DNA of 62,525 bases, taken from a virus. Numbering within the stretch: the first letter of the stretch is position 1; each line of letters begins with the position of its first letter. Position numbers and translations under genes: made by a program. This document shows, piece after piece, positions 50,870 to 59,045 of this stretch. The stretch lies in IMG/VR virus record IMGVR_UViG_3300020172_002336, positions 1 through 62,525 of that record; one strand, 5' to 3'. Below the pieces are notes generated by a model. The model worked only from the letters and a program-made list of their open reading frames with translations, was not told where the DNA came from and did no database searches.

Positions 50870-51177
50870 TAGCTGGCCGCGGAGTTACCCGGGCGCGCGG
50901 CGCGCGAGCCGGTGAAGCCGTGCATCGAGGTCTTGCCCCCCGACGCGAACTGGGCACCCTTGCCGCGGGCGTCGTTGCTCGTTGAACCAGCGACAGCCGG
51001 ATTCGCGCCGCCCGGCCCAAACATGTGGCCGGATCCACCCTTGGCGTACTTGCCTTCGCTGGAACCTTCCTGCGAAGACCCACCGGGAACCTGCGTGCCG
51101 CCACCGTTCTGCTTGATGGAGCCGCTGCCGCCGCCATGAGCCCACGCGGGGCTCGACTTCGAAATGCTCTTAGCCAT
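50869..51177 (-). CDS. Gly/Ser-rich low-complexity protein (102 aa)
   Basis: About one third Gly plus many Ser (GGGSGSIKQNGGGTQVPGGS), no aromatic core, so likely disordered. AGGAG lies six bases upstream. Located between portal and the small head proteins. Function unknown. Confidence 0.65.
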   Translation of the reverse strand: MAKSISKSSPAWAHGGGSGSIKQNGGGTQVPGGSSQEGSSEGKYAKGGSGHMFGPGGANPAVAGSTSNDARGKGAQFASGGKTSMHGFTGSRAARPGNSAAS

Positions 51178-51218
51178 GATTTTCTCCTTACCCCGAAAAT
51201 GTAGCCGTCAGGCTACCA

Positions 51219-53354
51219 TTATCCAACACCGCCCGCAATGCGCTGCTGCGAGTTCTCACGAGGCCCCATGTCCTGCGTGGCCTGAGGAGGCGTCTGCCCC
51301 GGGACCTGCCCACCCGACCCATCTTCCGGATGGGGCGCACCCATGCCCGCGGAGCCGGGGACGCCTTGGTTAGCGGCAAGCTGCTCGGCCTGTCGCTGTT
51401 GTTCCTCGATCTGGTCGGACGTCGGCACGATGTCCGCGCCCTGCATGCCGAGGGTCTCGGCCACCGACCGGAGCACCGCGGCGCGTCCCTTCGGACCCAT
51501 GATCTGGGTGTCGATCGGGTTGCCCGTGATCTGGAGGAACTCCAACTGGCGGCTGCGCTGCGTCTCGCGCTGCATGGCGACCGCGACACCCTTCACGACG
51601 AGACGCTCGGTCCCGTCAAGAATGTCAGTGGTATCGGTCAGGAGCACCATGTCGAGCAGCCCGTGAAGCAACGGATCCATCACGTCGCGGTCGATATTCG
51701 CCGCCACCGTCTGGAGGATCTTGGACGCGTTGCCCATGAGCATGGCGAGGCCGGACGCTGTACGCCCAGCGCCACCACCGGGAGAGTTACCCTGCAGGTA
51801 ACGTGGGATGGCAGAGACGTCGTCGCCCATGTCGATCAGGGCTTTGAAGACGTTCAACAGGTTCGCGGAGTTATCCTGCGGTTGGAAAAAGTCGATCGGC
51901 TTGTTGGACGTGCTCGACCCGCCGAGCGGATCGCTCGTGACGTGCCAGCGTTTCCACGGGTAAAGCTCGTCGCCCGTCTCGATACCCGAGAGTCGGTCGT
52001 CGTTGACCACCACCTGCGGACCCGAGGAGATCGCGATGTTGTTCATCAGCGATCTGTAGACCGAGTTCGCCGCTTCCTGAATGTCCGCGAGGATGTCGGG
52101 GAGCGCGTTGCCCACGACGGTGCCCGGGACCTTCTCGAAAGAGGTAATAAAATACGGATGTCGACGACGCGGGCTCGGTGCCATCTGCACCTTGATGACG
52201 TAGCTGCCGATCATCCACGCCTCGATGGCGTAGTCCCTCAGTGGGTCAGGCACTTCCTCCGACGTCATGCCGTACTGCAGGAGCATCATACCCTGCACGT
52301 TGCCGTGGTATTCGAGTGCCGTAATCAGGCGTGATTGGTTGTATATTGGGTTTTCTTTGCTCTCCAGCGACGCGCGAGAGCTATCCGTCGTGTCCCACTC
52401 CATGTTCAGGCCGCCCTGACCGTACTCACGGAGGACGTTCTTGATGGCTTCGTGGTTGTAGCCGGGTAGATCGAGAAGCTGGTTGAGTTCCGCTCGGGAG
52501 AACCGGATCCGCTCAATGACCGCGGCGTCCTCGATGTCGCTCACACCCGGCGTGAACCAGATGTCGAACGGCGAAATGCGGCTGTACGTGAGCCGCGGGC
52601 GGCTGACTTGGATGGGCTTGCCTCCCTGCCAGTCGATCTCGTTGAAGATCTTGACGGTCGGACCCTTGATGCACGCGAACGGAAACAGCGGCAGGTCGAC
52701 GATAAACTCAGCCAGAGCCTTATAAAACCCACCCTGCTGGAGGAGGTCATCGAGTTTGTCTTCCGCGACGTTGGTGCGGTCGACGGCCTTGCGCTTGAGA
52801 CCTTGTTTGACGCTGTTCAACAGCGCCATCGTGCGGTCTCGGATCGTGTCGGGGTCGACGGGCTGGCCGCTCTCGGCGCTGTCCCGCATCTCGATCTCGA
52901 CCTTGCCCACGACCGCCCGCAGCGCTTCGACGGAGATGTCCGGCTCGCCCGGTGGCGCAAACCCCCAAGGCCGGTCGGCGTTCAGATACACATCTCGCAA
53001 GAGCGAACTCGCGCCACGGCACTTCATGGCGATGATGCGGGCGTAGATCTGGGAGCCGCCGAATTTAGCGATTTCAGCGATCTTATCGGGCTCGTACTGA
53101 CCGTTGAAGGCACGCAGCGCAGACAACAGGCGGTTCGACCAACCGGACTGACCGTTGTCGCGGTGTCGTTTGAAGACGTCCCATTCCGACCTGATATACC
53201 CGGACAGACCCGTCGCCACCTGATCCGACACCGGGTTCGATGCAGCCTGCTGCGCCCGCACTTCTGCCTGCGCCGCGTCTAGCTGCTCGTTGTTCAGTAC
53301 CGGGATCATCCCCGCGCTAGCGGGAACTGGAGGTAACACGGCCGTCTCAGCCAT
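51219..53354 (-). CDS. Portal protein (711 aa)
   Basis: The ATG at 53354 is preferred to the longer frame because GAGGA precedes it. LISPxx-less N-terminus, then GGFYKALAEFIVDLPLFPFA, the strand-rich clip/stem region (SPFDIWFTPGVSDIEDA), LNMEWDTTD and a Gln-rich C-terminal tail (IEEQQRQAEQLAANQG) fit podovirus portal proteins of about 700 residues. It would form the dodecameric ring for DNA packaging, together with the terminase encoded divergently. Confidence 0.8.
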   Translation of the reverse strand: MAETAVLPPVPASAGMIPVLNNEQLDAAQAEVRAQQAASNPVSDQVATGLSGYIRSEWDVFKRHRDNGQSGWSNRLLSALRAFNGQYEPDKIAEIAKFGGSQIYARIIAMKCRGASSLLRDVYLNADRPWGFAPPGEPDISVEALRAVVGKVEIEMRDSAESGQPVDPDTIRDRTMALLNSVKQGLKRKAVDRTNVAEDKLDDLLQQGGFYKALAEFIVDLPLFPFACIKGPTVKIFNEIDWQGGKPIQVSRPRLTYSRISPFDIWFTPGVSDIEDAAVIERIRFSRAELNQLLDLPGYNHEAIKNVLREYGQGGLNMEWDTTDSSRASLESKENPIYNQSRLITALEYHGNVQGMMLLQYGMTSEEVPDPLRDYAIEAWMIGSYVIKVQMAPSPRRRHPYFITSFEKVPGTVVGNALPDILADIQEAANSVYRSLMNNIAISSGPQVVVNDDRLSGIETGDELYPWKRWHVTSDPLGGSSTSNKPIDFFQPQDNSANLLNVFKALIDMGDDVSAIPRYLQGNSPGGGAGRTASGLAMLMGNASKILQTVAANIDRDVMDPLLHGLLDMVLLTDTTDILDGTERLVVKGVAVAMQRETQRSRQLEFLQITGNPIDTQIMGPKGRAAVLRSVAETLGMQGADIVPTSDQIEEQQRQAEQLAANQGVPGSAGMGAPHPEDGSGGQVPGQTPPQATQDMGPRENSQQRIAGGVG

Positions 53355-53432
53355 TACTGGTCTTTCCTCGACTATGGGCCGGGGTTCGGCATATAGTACC
53401 ATTAAGCCACCAATCCCCGGAGAAATCAAACA
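53355..53432. promoter_or_regulatory. Divergent intergenic region between portal and terminase genes
   Basis: Only 78 bp separate the divergent portal and small-terminase genes, so promoters for both directions must lie here or inside the genes. I see no good -35/-10 pair on either strand; TATAGTACC near 53391 might be a -10. Confidence 0.3.
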
Positions 53433-54104
53433 GTGGTTACACCGTCCCCCGCTTTCGGCAATGCCAGCGCAACACAGGCCGACCCCTGCGCACAACTCCT
53501 GTTGGATGAGACCATGCTGCAGCGGCTCGCCAACGAGCTAGCCCGCGGCCTGTACGAGCCCGAGGACGTGCTTCGGATGTACGGCCTGACCCCCGAGTTG
53601 TTCAACGAGCGGGTCAAGGACAACAAGTCCTTCATGACGTTCTACGCCGAGGGGTACGCGATCTGGAACGCCTCGTCGAACTCCAAGGAGCGCACCCGCT
53701 CCAAGGCCGGTGTCATCTACGAACAGTGGATGCGCGAGGCCAACCGCCTTCTGCACGACCCCGCCAACCCGATGGCCGCCAAGGTCGAACTGGCCAAGCA
53801 CTTCGCCAAGCTCGCCGATCTGGAGCCGGTGCGCGAGGCCGACGCTGGCCCGAGCAACGGCGTCCACGTCACAATCAATCTGGACCACGCCCGGATCCAC
53901 CCACAGACGATCACCATCGACAAGGTTATAGATGCACAGGCGGTCGAAGTGGCTTCCGCGTTACCCTCACAGGTAACGCCACCGGAGGCTGCTCCGACTG
54001 CCAGTGCGCCGGTCGCTAGTGCACCGGAGCACGCCGCGTCGCTTGACGCGTTCAGACCGTCGCAGCAGACGGCCTCGGTAATTTGGCCGGGCGCTACCCG
54101 ATGA
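53433..54104 (+). CDS. Terminase small subunit-like protein (223 aa)
   Basis: GTG start with CCGGAG ten bases upstream. A helical N-terminal part with a helix-turn-helix-like stretch (LLDETMLQRLANELARGL, VLRMYGLTPELF) and coiled middle (TRSKAGVIYEQWMREANR), then a disordered Pro/Ala-rich end. Directly upstream of and overlapping (ATGA) the large subunit gene. It should recognise phage DNA for packaging. Palindrome copy at 53960-53977. Confidence 0.75.
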   Translation: MVTPSPAFGNASATQADPCAQLLLDETMLQRLANELARGLYEPEDVLRMYGLTPELFNERVKDNKSFMTFYAEGYAIWNASSNSKERTRSKAGVIYEQWMREANRLLHDPANPMAAKVELAKHFAKLADLEPVREADAGPSNGVHVTINLDHARIHPQTITIDKVIDAQAVEVASALPSQVTPPEAAPTASAPVASAPEHAASLDAFRPSQQTASVIWPGATR

Positions 54105-55543
54105 GTACGCGCGAGATCAAGTTCACGCCGCCGCAGACCGTCGCCGACTTCATGGTCTCGGAGGCGTTCTTCCGGCTTATCGCAGGTCCCGTGGGCTCGG
54201 CCAAGACGACCGGCTGCATCTTCGAACTCTACCGCCGCGCCGCGGAGCAGAAGCCAGCACCGGACGGTTATCGCTACACGCGCTTCGCCATCGTGCGGCA
54301 GACCCTGCAGCAGATGAAGGCCACGATCCTCAAGGACATCCTGCAGTGGCTGCCCGGCATGGCCCATTGGAAGGTGTCAGACAGCACGATCTACATCGAG
54401 TGCGGTGACATCCGGAGCGAGTGGCTGCTTATCCCGCTGGAGAACATCCAAGATCAGGACCGCCTGCTGTCGTCCCAGTTGACCGGCTGCTGGATCTCGG
54501 AGTGCATCGAGATCGACGCCGATCTGGTCCCCGCGATCGCAGGGCGCTGCAACCGTTATCCGAACGCGCTCATGGGCGGCTGCACGTGGTCGGGCATCAT
54601 CGCCGACACCAACATGCCCGAGGAGGGCGGCCGCTGGCACTATCTCATGGAGGTCGACACGCCCGCGGACTGGCAGGTCTTCACTCAGCCCGGAGGTCTC
54701 ACCGACGAAGCTGAAAATCTGGAGTGGCTCAATCAGACGCCTGAAACTTTGGCGCTCCCCGAAAAGGACCCGGTACGCCGGGCACGCGGGCGCATGTACT
54801 ACGAGCGGCTGGCCCGCAATCCTTCCCCTGCTTGGGTACGACGCTACGTTCATGCTCAGTATGGTATTGATCCCAGCGGTTCGGCAGTCTTTGCGTCTAC
54901 CTTCCGCCGAGACCAGCACGTCGTCGAACGGATCGACTACGTCGCCCCGGGGCGTCTGTTGATCGTCGGACAGGACTTCGGCCGAGACCCGTGCTCGGTC
55001 ATCCTGCAGCCTAACGACCGCGGACAGTTGATGGTTCTGGAGGAGGTAATGGCCGACGACATCGGCCTGCAGCTTCATCTCCAGAACAACCTGCGCCCCC
55101 GCCTCATGGACCCTCGGTATCTGGGCTGCCCGGTGGTCGTCATCGGTGACCCGGCAGGCGTCGCCAAGGACAGCCTCTACGAGATCACGTCGTTCGATAT
55201 GCTGCGCTCCAACGGCTTCACAGCGTATCCAGCACCGACAAACGATCTGGATCCACGTATTCGGGCCGTCGAATACTGGCTCATGATAAACGGGCCGGGT
55301 TTGGTTATCGACGGCTCACGTTGCCCCAATCTCGTGCTTGCGCTCAACGGTGGGTATAGGTTCAAGAAAGACAAGATGCAGGAGAACGCAGCCAAGCCGA
55401 TGAAGAACAACTTCTCGCACGTCTCGGACGCCCTGCAGTACGGTTGCATGGGCGCGATGTCGGGGACGATGGGGATGATCCAGCGACAATTGTTCAAGCG
55501 GCCGTCGCAGGCACCCCGGTTTACCGCGGCGGCGTGGACCTAA
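54101..55543 (+). CDS. terL: Terminase large subunit (480 aa)
   Basis: Walker A-like AGPVGSAKTT at 28-37, Walker B region TGCWISECIEID near 130, and the C-terminal nuclease motifs VGQDFGRDP, VVIGDPAG and HVSDALQY. This is the ATP-driven packaging motor and headful or site-specific nuclease. Start chosen at the ATG overlapping the small-subunit stop. It ends convergently against the gene at 55540 with a 4-nt overlap. Confidence 0.93.
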   Translation: MSTREIKFTPPQTVADFMVSEAFFRLIAGPVGSAKTTGCIFELYRRAAEQKPAPDGYRYTRFAIVRQTLQQMKATILKDILQWLPGMAHWKVSDSTIYIECGDIRSEWLLIPLENIQDQDRLLSSQLTGCWISECIEIDADLVPAIAGRCNRYPNALMGGCTWSGIIADTNMPEEGGRWHYLMEVDTPADWQVFTQPGGLTDEAENLEWLNQTPETLALPEKDPVRRARGRMYYERLARNPSPAWVRRYVHAQYGIDPSGSAVFASTFRRDQHVVERIDYVAPGRLLIVGQDFGRDPCSVILQPNDRGQLMVLEEVMADDIGLQLHLQNNLRPRLMDPRYLGCPVVVIGDPAGVAKDSLYEITSFDMLRSNGFTAYPAPTNDLDPRIRAVEYWLMINGPGLVIDGSRCPNLVLALNGGYRFKKDKMQENAAKPMKNNFSHVSDALQYGCMGAMSGTMGMIQRQLFKRPSQAPRFTAAAWT

Positions 55544-55926
55544 CCCGGCCCGTTGTACTTATCGTGCATCGACCACTTGAGGTGCTCGACGGCACCGAGG
55601 CAGGCGCACCAACTTCCTGTCGATGCGTAGAACGCCCGTGTCATCGTGCCGTCCTGATGTAACAGGAACGCTCCTACACCGATGACTTTGTTGGGACCTG
55701 ACGACTTGGCGATCTCCATCACCTGATCGAGCACGCCCTGTACTTCCGGATCCATGGGGGCGTCGACGTCGACAGCCTGCTTGTCGAAGATCCCGACGAC
55801 TTTAGGTATACGCGGCACGTGCGGCACGGGGGCGATCACTTCCGCGGCCTTGCGCTCATTGGCTTCCTTGACCGCCGCATCCAGCGTCGCGCACACGGCG
55901 TCCATATCGACCTTGTCGTTGCTCAT
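55540..55926 (-). CDS. Hypothetical protein (128 aa)
   Basis: The ATG at 55926 overlaps the upstream stop and has GGTGGAG five bases before it. Acidic N-terminal helix, then DKQAVDVDAPMDPEVQ and a beta-rich end with VIGVGAFLLHQDGTMTRAFYA. Last gene of a five-gene - strand operon. Not recognised. Confidence 0.65.
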   Translation of the reverse strand: MSNDKVDMDAVCATLDAAVKEANERKAAEVIAPVPHVPRIPKVVGIFDKQAVDVDAPMDPEVQGVLDQVMEIAKSSGPNKVIGVGAFLLHQDGTMTRAFYASTGSWCACLGAVEHLKWSMHDKYNGPG

Positions 55927-56063
55927 ATGCTCCACCTTCGGAAAGTCATATACCCGTAGGACCTGCTAACCCTCGACGGGGTGTTGTTCCAGATACGCAT
56001 CCTGATCTCAGCGCGCAGCCAAGACCAGTCTATTTTTGATTGTCGGATTTGTTTGTCGGTCAT
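55923..56063 (-). CDS. Small basic hypothetical protein (46 aa)
   Basis: A short reading frame, MTDKQIRQSKIDWSWLRAEI followed by a basic, aromatic tail. Its ATG overlaps the stop of the GIY-YIG-like gene and its TGA overlaps the next ATG, so it is embedded in a perfectly overlapping operon, which supports that it is real despite its size. Confidence 0.65.
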   Translation of the reverse strand: MTDKQIRQSKIDWSWLRAEIRMRIWNNTPSRVSRSYGYMTFRRWSI

Positions 56064-56491
56064 GGCTTGAACACCTCCTCTAGATCCTTACCGCGACGCC
56101 AGCGAGCGTACGCTTTTTCGTAGGGCACTCCCGCATCGCGAGCGTGCTCGGCGAGCGTCTGGTCCTTACCTTTGTAGGTAATGGTCCCACGGTGGCGCGT
56201 CGCTTTGTTCAAGATCCGGTACCCGTCAGACACGAGGGCGTCGCGCACCTGCGTCTCGTCGGCCGCGCTCCACGCCGTGTACGCCCAACCGTCCAAGGGG
56301 AATTTGTCCATACCCCGCACGGGGAGCTTGAAGCCAGCGCCGGCAGCCGCTCGCTTGAAGTTGTAGACCCAGATGCTCGCGCGGTGGCGCAGGTCGCTGG
56401 ACGTCCCCACGAACGCTACTTTTTCGGGTTCGTCGCGGGCCAGCACGAACACCCCGGCAGTGTGTGGCGGGTCACCTCTTACTTGCAGCAT
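56060..56491 (-). CDS. GIY-YIG-like endonuclease family protein (143 aa)
   Basis: AGVFVLARDEPEKVAFVGTS followed by DLRHRASIW resembles the GIY-YIG strand pair and helix, although the canonical Tyr residues are replaced. The C-terminus (YKGKDQTLAEHARDAGVPYE, AYARWRRGKDLEEVF) is the helix-turn-helix of phage homing proteins. Activity is doubtful because of the motif changes. A palindrome copy encodes ITYKGK. Confidence 0.6.
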   Translation of the reverse strand: MLQVRGDPPHTAGVFVLARDEPEKVAFVGTSSDLRHRASIWVYNFKRAAAGAGFKLPVRGMDKFPLDGWAYTAWSAADETQVRDALVSDGYRILNKATRHRGTITYKGKDQTLAEHARDAGVPYEKAYARWRRGKDLEEVFKP

Positions 56492-56946
56492 CAGGTCCTC
56501 TCCGGGATGTCTGCCTCGTCGAGCATCTTCTGCATCCTCGCCATGCTCGCCCCGATGGAAGTGTCTTCGGGCGACACGGGCGGCGTGAACGTCCGCACCT
56601 CGATGTGCCTGTCGAGCACGCTCATGTCCGGTGGCTCAAGCGTCTGCCCCTTGGGGTAAGTGCCCTCGATGGCCGCCTTGAGTGCCTGCAGAAAGTCTAC
56701 ATACAACCTACCATGTCTCGAATGGTGCACGTGGCAGATCGCCTGCGCAGTCATCACAGCCATCGCACCCAGCAGTGTGCGCTGCTCGACGTTCCGACCG
56801 ATTGCCTTGGCGATGCGCGCACAGAGCAGTTGCAACCTGACCGCGTCGGCCTCGCGCCGTTGGCGCTGTCTAACTTCTTCCTCAAGCGCAGCCTGCAGGT
56901 CGATCTTCTCGCCTCGCAGGATCTTGTCGGCGATGTCGTTGCTCAT
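56491..56946 (-). CDS. Hypothetical helical protein (151 aa)
   Basis: ATG at 56946 with AAGGAG eight bases upstream. Begins MSNDIADKILRGEKIDLQAA with a charged helix, then VMTAQAICHVHHSRHGRLYV. Overlaps both neighbours (stop/start). Not recognised. Confidence 0.65.
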   Translation of the reverse strand: MSNDIADKILRGEKIDLQAALEEEVRQRQRREADAVRLQLLCARIAKAIGRNVEQRTLLGAMAVMTAQAICHVHHSRHGRLYVDFLQALKAAIEGTYPKGQTLEPPDMSVLDRHIEVRTFTPPVSPEDTSIGASMARMQKMLDEADIPERT

Positions 56947-57149
56947 CGGGTGGCTCCTTGCTGCCAGTCTATCGGGTTCAAGTAGTGGATGTTGCTGCGT
57001 GTGCTGGACCGGAACGTGTGCGCGGTCAGGTAAGAGCGGGTGTGGCACGATCTGCACCACGCAAAGACCGTTAGTTCGGTCTGGCTATCATGAATATCGT
57101 TTTCGGAGATGTTGCGGCCGCACTGGCAACGGATGAAGCGGTCTTTCAT
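56943..57149 (-). CDS. Zinc-ribbon-like protein (68 aa)
   Basis: RCQCGRNISENDIHDSQTEL and FAWCRSCHTRSY give two Cys pairs (CxC and CxxC) suitable for a zinc ribbon. First gene of the operon; it has no obvious ribosome binding site and lies immediately after a promoter, so it may be leaderless. Function unknown. Confidence 0.6.
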   Translation of the reverse strand: MKDRFIRCQCGRNISENDIHDSQTELTVFAWCRSCHTRSYLTAHTFRSSTRSNIHYLNPIDWQQGATR

Positions 57150-57155
57150 GCGAAT

Positions 57156-57184
57156 AACCTAGCATTACAGTAAGTAGATGTAAA
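57156..57184 (-). promoter_or_regulatory. Promoter of the five-gene - strand operon
   Basis: On the - strand TTTACA (57184-57179), preceded by ATACCTAC like the other phage promoters, and TAGGTT (57161-57156), spacing 17. The predicted transcript start falls at or next to the ATG at 57149. Confidence 0.5.
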
Positions 57185-57446
57185 GTAGGTATATTTGCTT
57201 TTTTCATAATCTCTATCAGGAACACCTAAGCCAGACCTGCGGCCCCCCACCCCCTGTCCAGTTACCCTCGGGGGTCCAAAAGGTGGACACGCAAACATGG
57301 GCAGAGGGTGCGCCGCTTGCTCTGCGGTTTCTTACGACCCTTAGATAATCCGGGCGCTGCAAGCCCGGCCCGTGACAGAACGGGCGGACCTCTAAGGCGG
57401 GGCCGATAAAAGGGGACTAGAATACCCCATGTGGCAGATAAGGTGA

Positions 57447-57493
57447 CTTGGCGCTTTTAGCGCTCGCCGGGGGTAATACCCCGTAGCGCCAAG
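57447..57493. ncRNA. Candidate structured RNA or nested hairpin
   Basis: CTTGGCGCT (57447-57455) pairs with AGCGCCAAG (57485-57493), enclosing CGGGG...CCCCG (57468-57483), so the inner loop is closed by a second stem. Strand cannot be assigned. Confidence 0.4.
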
Positions 57494-57775
57494 GGACACA
57501 AACTCTGACTCTCTCGTCACCAAATCCACGTAACAAATGCTCCGGCCATGGGCGGGCGGCTTACCTAACAAGGTAACGCGTGCCAGACGTAATGCTCCCT
57601 CGCTGCCATTTGCTCTACGAAAAGCCATGATAGGTATGGATTTGGTCGGACAACACCGCGAGGTAGAGGGAGAACAAGCGCACGAACGGCGAACCCGTTG
57701 CGATGCGCACCGCTGGACCGGTAAATACGGGATCAGCGGAAAGCGGGAAGGGAGCCGTTCAACGGCTCCCGTTCC

Positions 57776-57850
57776 CCAAGCCTATCGCACATTGGCGGTC
57801 ACATGGTCACACATATCGCATGGCTCGAACGGATGCGCGGTAGGCTTTGG
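57776..57850 (+). ncRNA. Candidate structured leader
   Basis: CCAAGCCTA at 57776-57784 pairs with TAGGCTTTGG at 57841-57850 (one bulge), closing about 55 nt. It ends 22 bases before the ATG at 57873, so it could be a 5' leader element. It contains GGCTCGAAC, reminiscent of a tRNA T-loop, but no anticodon arm can be drawn. Confidence 0.35.
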
Positions 57851-57872
57851 GAACGTAACCCCGGAGGTAATG

Positions 57873-58070
57873 ATGTCCGCGCCTGCTATCTTGGGACTGC
57901 GTAGCTCAACGCGCCAGTGGCCCAATGCAATACCCTCGAAGCTCGGCCGTCAGGCCAAGGGCGTCTTGGTCTGGGCCACGCCCGACCCCATCAAGCGCGT
58001 GCGCACCACGCGTGGCGGCCACAAGATACTCGTGAACCGTGGCGAGGTGGTGCTGCGCGGCTCGCGCTAG
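57873..58070 (+). CDS. Small basic hypothetical protein (65 aa)
   Basis: ATG after GGAGGTAATG (palindrome-type start). Basic (about 14 Arg/Lys), with LVWATPDPIKRVRTTRGGHK and ending NRGEVVLRGSR. Possibly nucleic-acid binding. A longer frame upstream has no ribosome binding site. Confidence 0.65.
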   Translation: MSAPAILGLRSSTRQWPNAIPSKLGRQAKGVLVWATPDPIKRVRTTRGGHKILVNRGEVVLRGSR

Positions 58071-58123
58071 GTTGTCAGGTGGGCTAGGCGACTAGCCTAC
58101 CGCATAACCTAACGGAGAGTGTA

Positions 58124-58198
58124 ATGGCAAAGAAGGTGGGCGGGATTTGGTTTCTGCGCATGTGGCGGTTCCGCGTGTCGTTCTGCGTGGTGCGCTAG
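58124..58198 (+). CDS. 24-aa basic peptide
   Basis: ATG preceded by GGAGAG; MAKKVGGIWFLRMWRFRVSF plus four residues. Basic and Trp/Phe-rich. Very short, so possibly not real, but the ribosome binding site and flanking hairpins argue for it. Confidence 0.4.
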   Translation: MAKKVGGIWFLRMWRFRVSFCVVR

Positions 58199-58204
58199 GT
58201 TTGA

Positions 58205-58232
58205 GAGTGGCGGTACCCTAACGCCGCCACTC
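58205..58232 (+). terminator. Hairpin between two small genes
   Basis: GAGTGGCGG pairs with CCGCCACTC around TACCCTAACG. The loop sequence TACCCTAACG recurs in other hairpins of this arm (near 58799 and 60609), so it may be a recognised loop rather than a simple terminator. Confidence 0.5.
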
Positions 58233-58253
58233 GACTAACCTAACGAGGTAACA

Positions 58254-58535
58254 ATGGGTAGCCGCAAAAGCCCCATGAAGGCTAAGGTCTTTATGGCGAA
58301 CACGCGCGAGTTCAGGATCTACACGCGTGAACTGCGCGACGACGGCATGCAGCGTAGGCTCAACAGCGAACCTACGTCGTCGGCGGACCTGCGCGAGCAA
58401 TCGCGCGAGCGCAAGCCGTTCGTGTCGCGTGGCGAGTTGGTCCGGGTCGAATTGTTCCGGCGTGCGCGCATGACGGCAGAACAACGAGCCGTGCGCGCGC
58501 AATTCGTCGGCACCGCACGTCAAGCGGCCAAGTAG
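58254..58535 (+). CDS. Basic hypothetical protein (93 aa)
   Basis: Start in GAGGTAACAATGG. Very basic, helical, with repeated short charged motifs (TREFRIYTRELRDD, RERKPFVSRGELVR, RARMTAEQRAVRAQF). Could bind nucleic acid; located directly next to the origin candidate. Confidence 0.65.
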   Translation: MGSRKSPMKAKVFMANTREFRIYTRELRDDGMQRRLNSEPTSSADLREQSRERKPFVSRGELVRVELFRRARMTAEQRAVRAQFVGTARQAAK

Positions 58536-59045
58536 GTACGGCAACGCGTGATAAACACGCGTGATAAATTAAAGAAACGGATTCTTAATTGTGGCCGTTT
58601 CAAGGCATGCTTATAATAAACGCATGATATACGCGTGATAAAAAAGCGCGTTCGTTCGTGCGATTGTTTTTTGGCGCGCGATAAACGTCGGCAGTGGTGG
58701 TTTTTATCTATATCTAATCTAATTAATAATAAGAAAATGAAAAAAGAGAGGTAAAAATGTAGGTGTCAAGTAGGTATAGGCTGCCAGCGCCGTGCCGGTA
58801 CCCTAACGCGTGCCGACGTGCGCAACCTATACCTTCTTGACACTTAGTCCCTCTGCGACCGGACCCTCTCTTTTAAAAACCCGGATTCTTTACTCGTAAA
58901 CCTATATCACCTTTGTTTGGTGTGTTTATCACATGCAGAAAAACAAATAAGCGATACTCGTGATAAACTTAATGATAAACACCTAAGCCCTTGCGCGGTA
59001 AGGATAAACGCATCATGCTTCTTTATCGCAATAGAGGACAAGCCT
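58536..59045. other. AT-rich intergenic region with iteron-like repeats (origin candidate)
   Basis: CGTGATAAA occurs at 58547, 58560, 58634 and 58959; three of these are longer, ACGCGTGATAAA (58544-58555, 58557-58568, 58631-58642). Related or inverted copies (GCGCGATAAA 58676, GTTTATCAC 58924, ATGATAAA 58972) lie between. The block 58700-58765 is strongly AT-rich in an otherwise GC-rich genome, as expected for a DNA unwinding element. No gene is visible here. Confidence 0.55.
58763..58843. repeat. 18-bp inverted repeat carrying outward-facing TTGACA boxes
   Basis: GTGTCAAGTAGGTATAGG (58763-58780) and CCTATACCTTCTTGACAC (58826-58843) are complementary except at one position, with 45 nt between. 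Each arm contains the ATACCTACTTGACA element of the phage promoters, pointing outwards, so this could be a divergent promoter pair or a large hairpin. Confidence 0.65.

Larger units (their letters stand above)
57150..57872. other. 720-bp non-coding region rich in hairpins
   Basis: No convincing gene was found on either strand. The region holds a chain of inverted repeats: CGGGC/GCCCG pairs at 57351-57367 and 57368-57385, a nested structure at 57447-57493, a palindrome at 57560-57577, a strong hairpin at 57745-57776 and a long closed structure at 57776-57850. It may hold structured RNA, a leader, or a replication/packaging element. Confidence 0.6.

Noticed and set aside
57776-57850. tRNA gene
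   Set aside because: A closing stem and a T-loop-like GGCTCGAAC are present, but no anticodon or D arm can be folded and there is no CCA-compatible acceptor.
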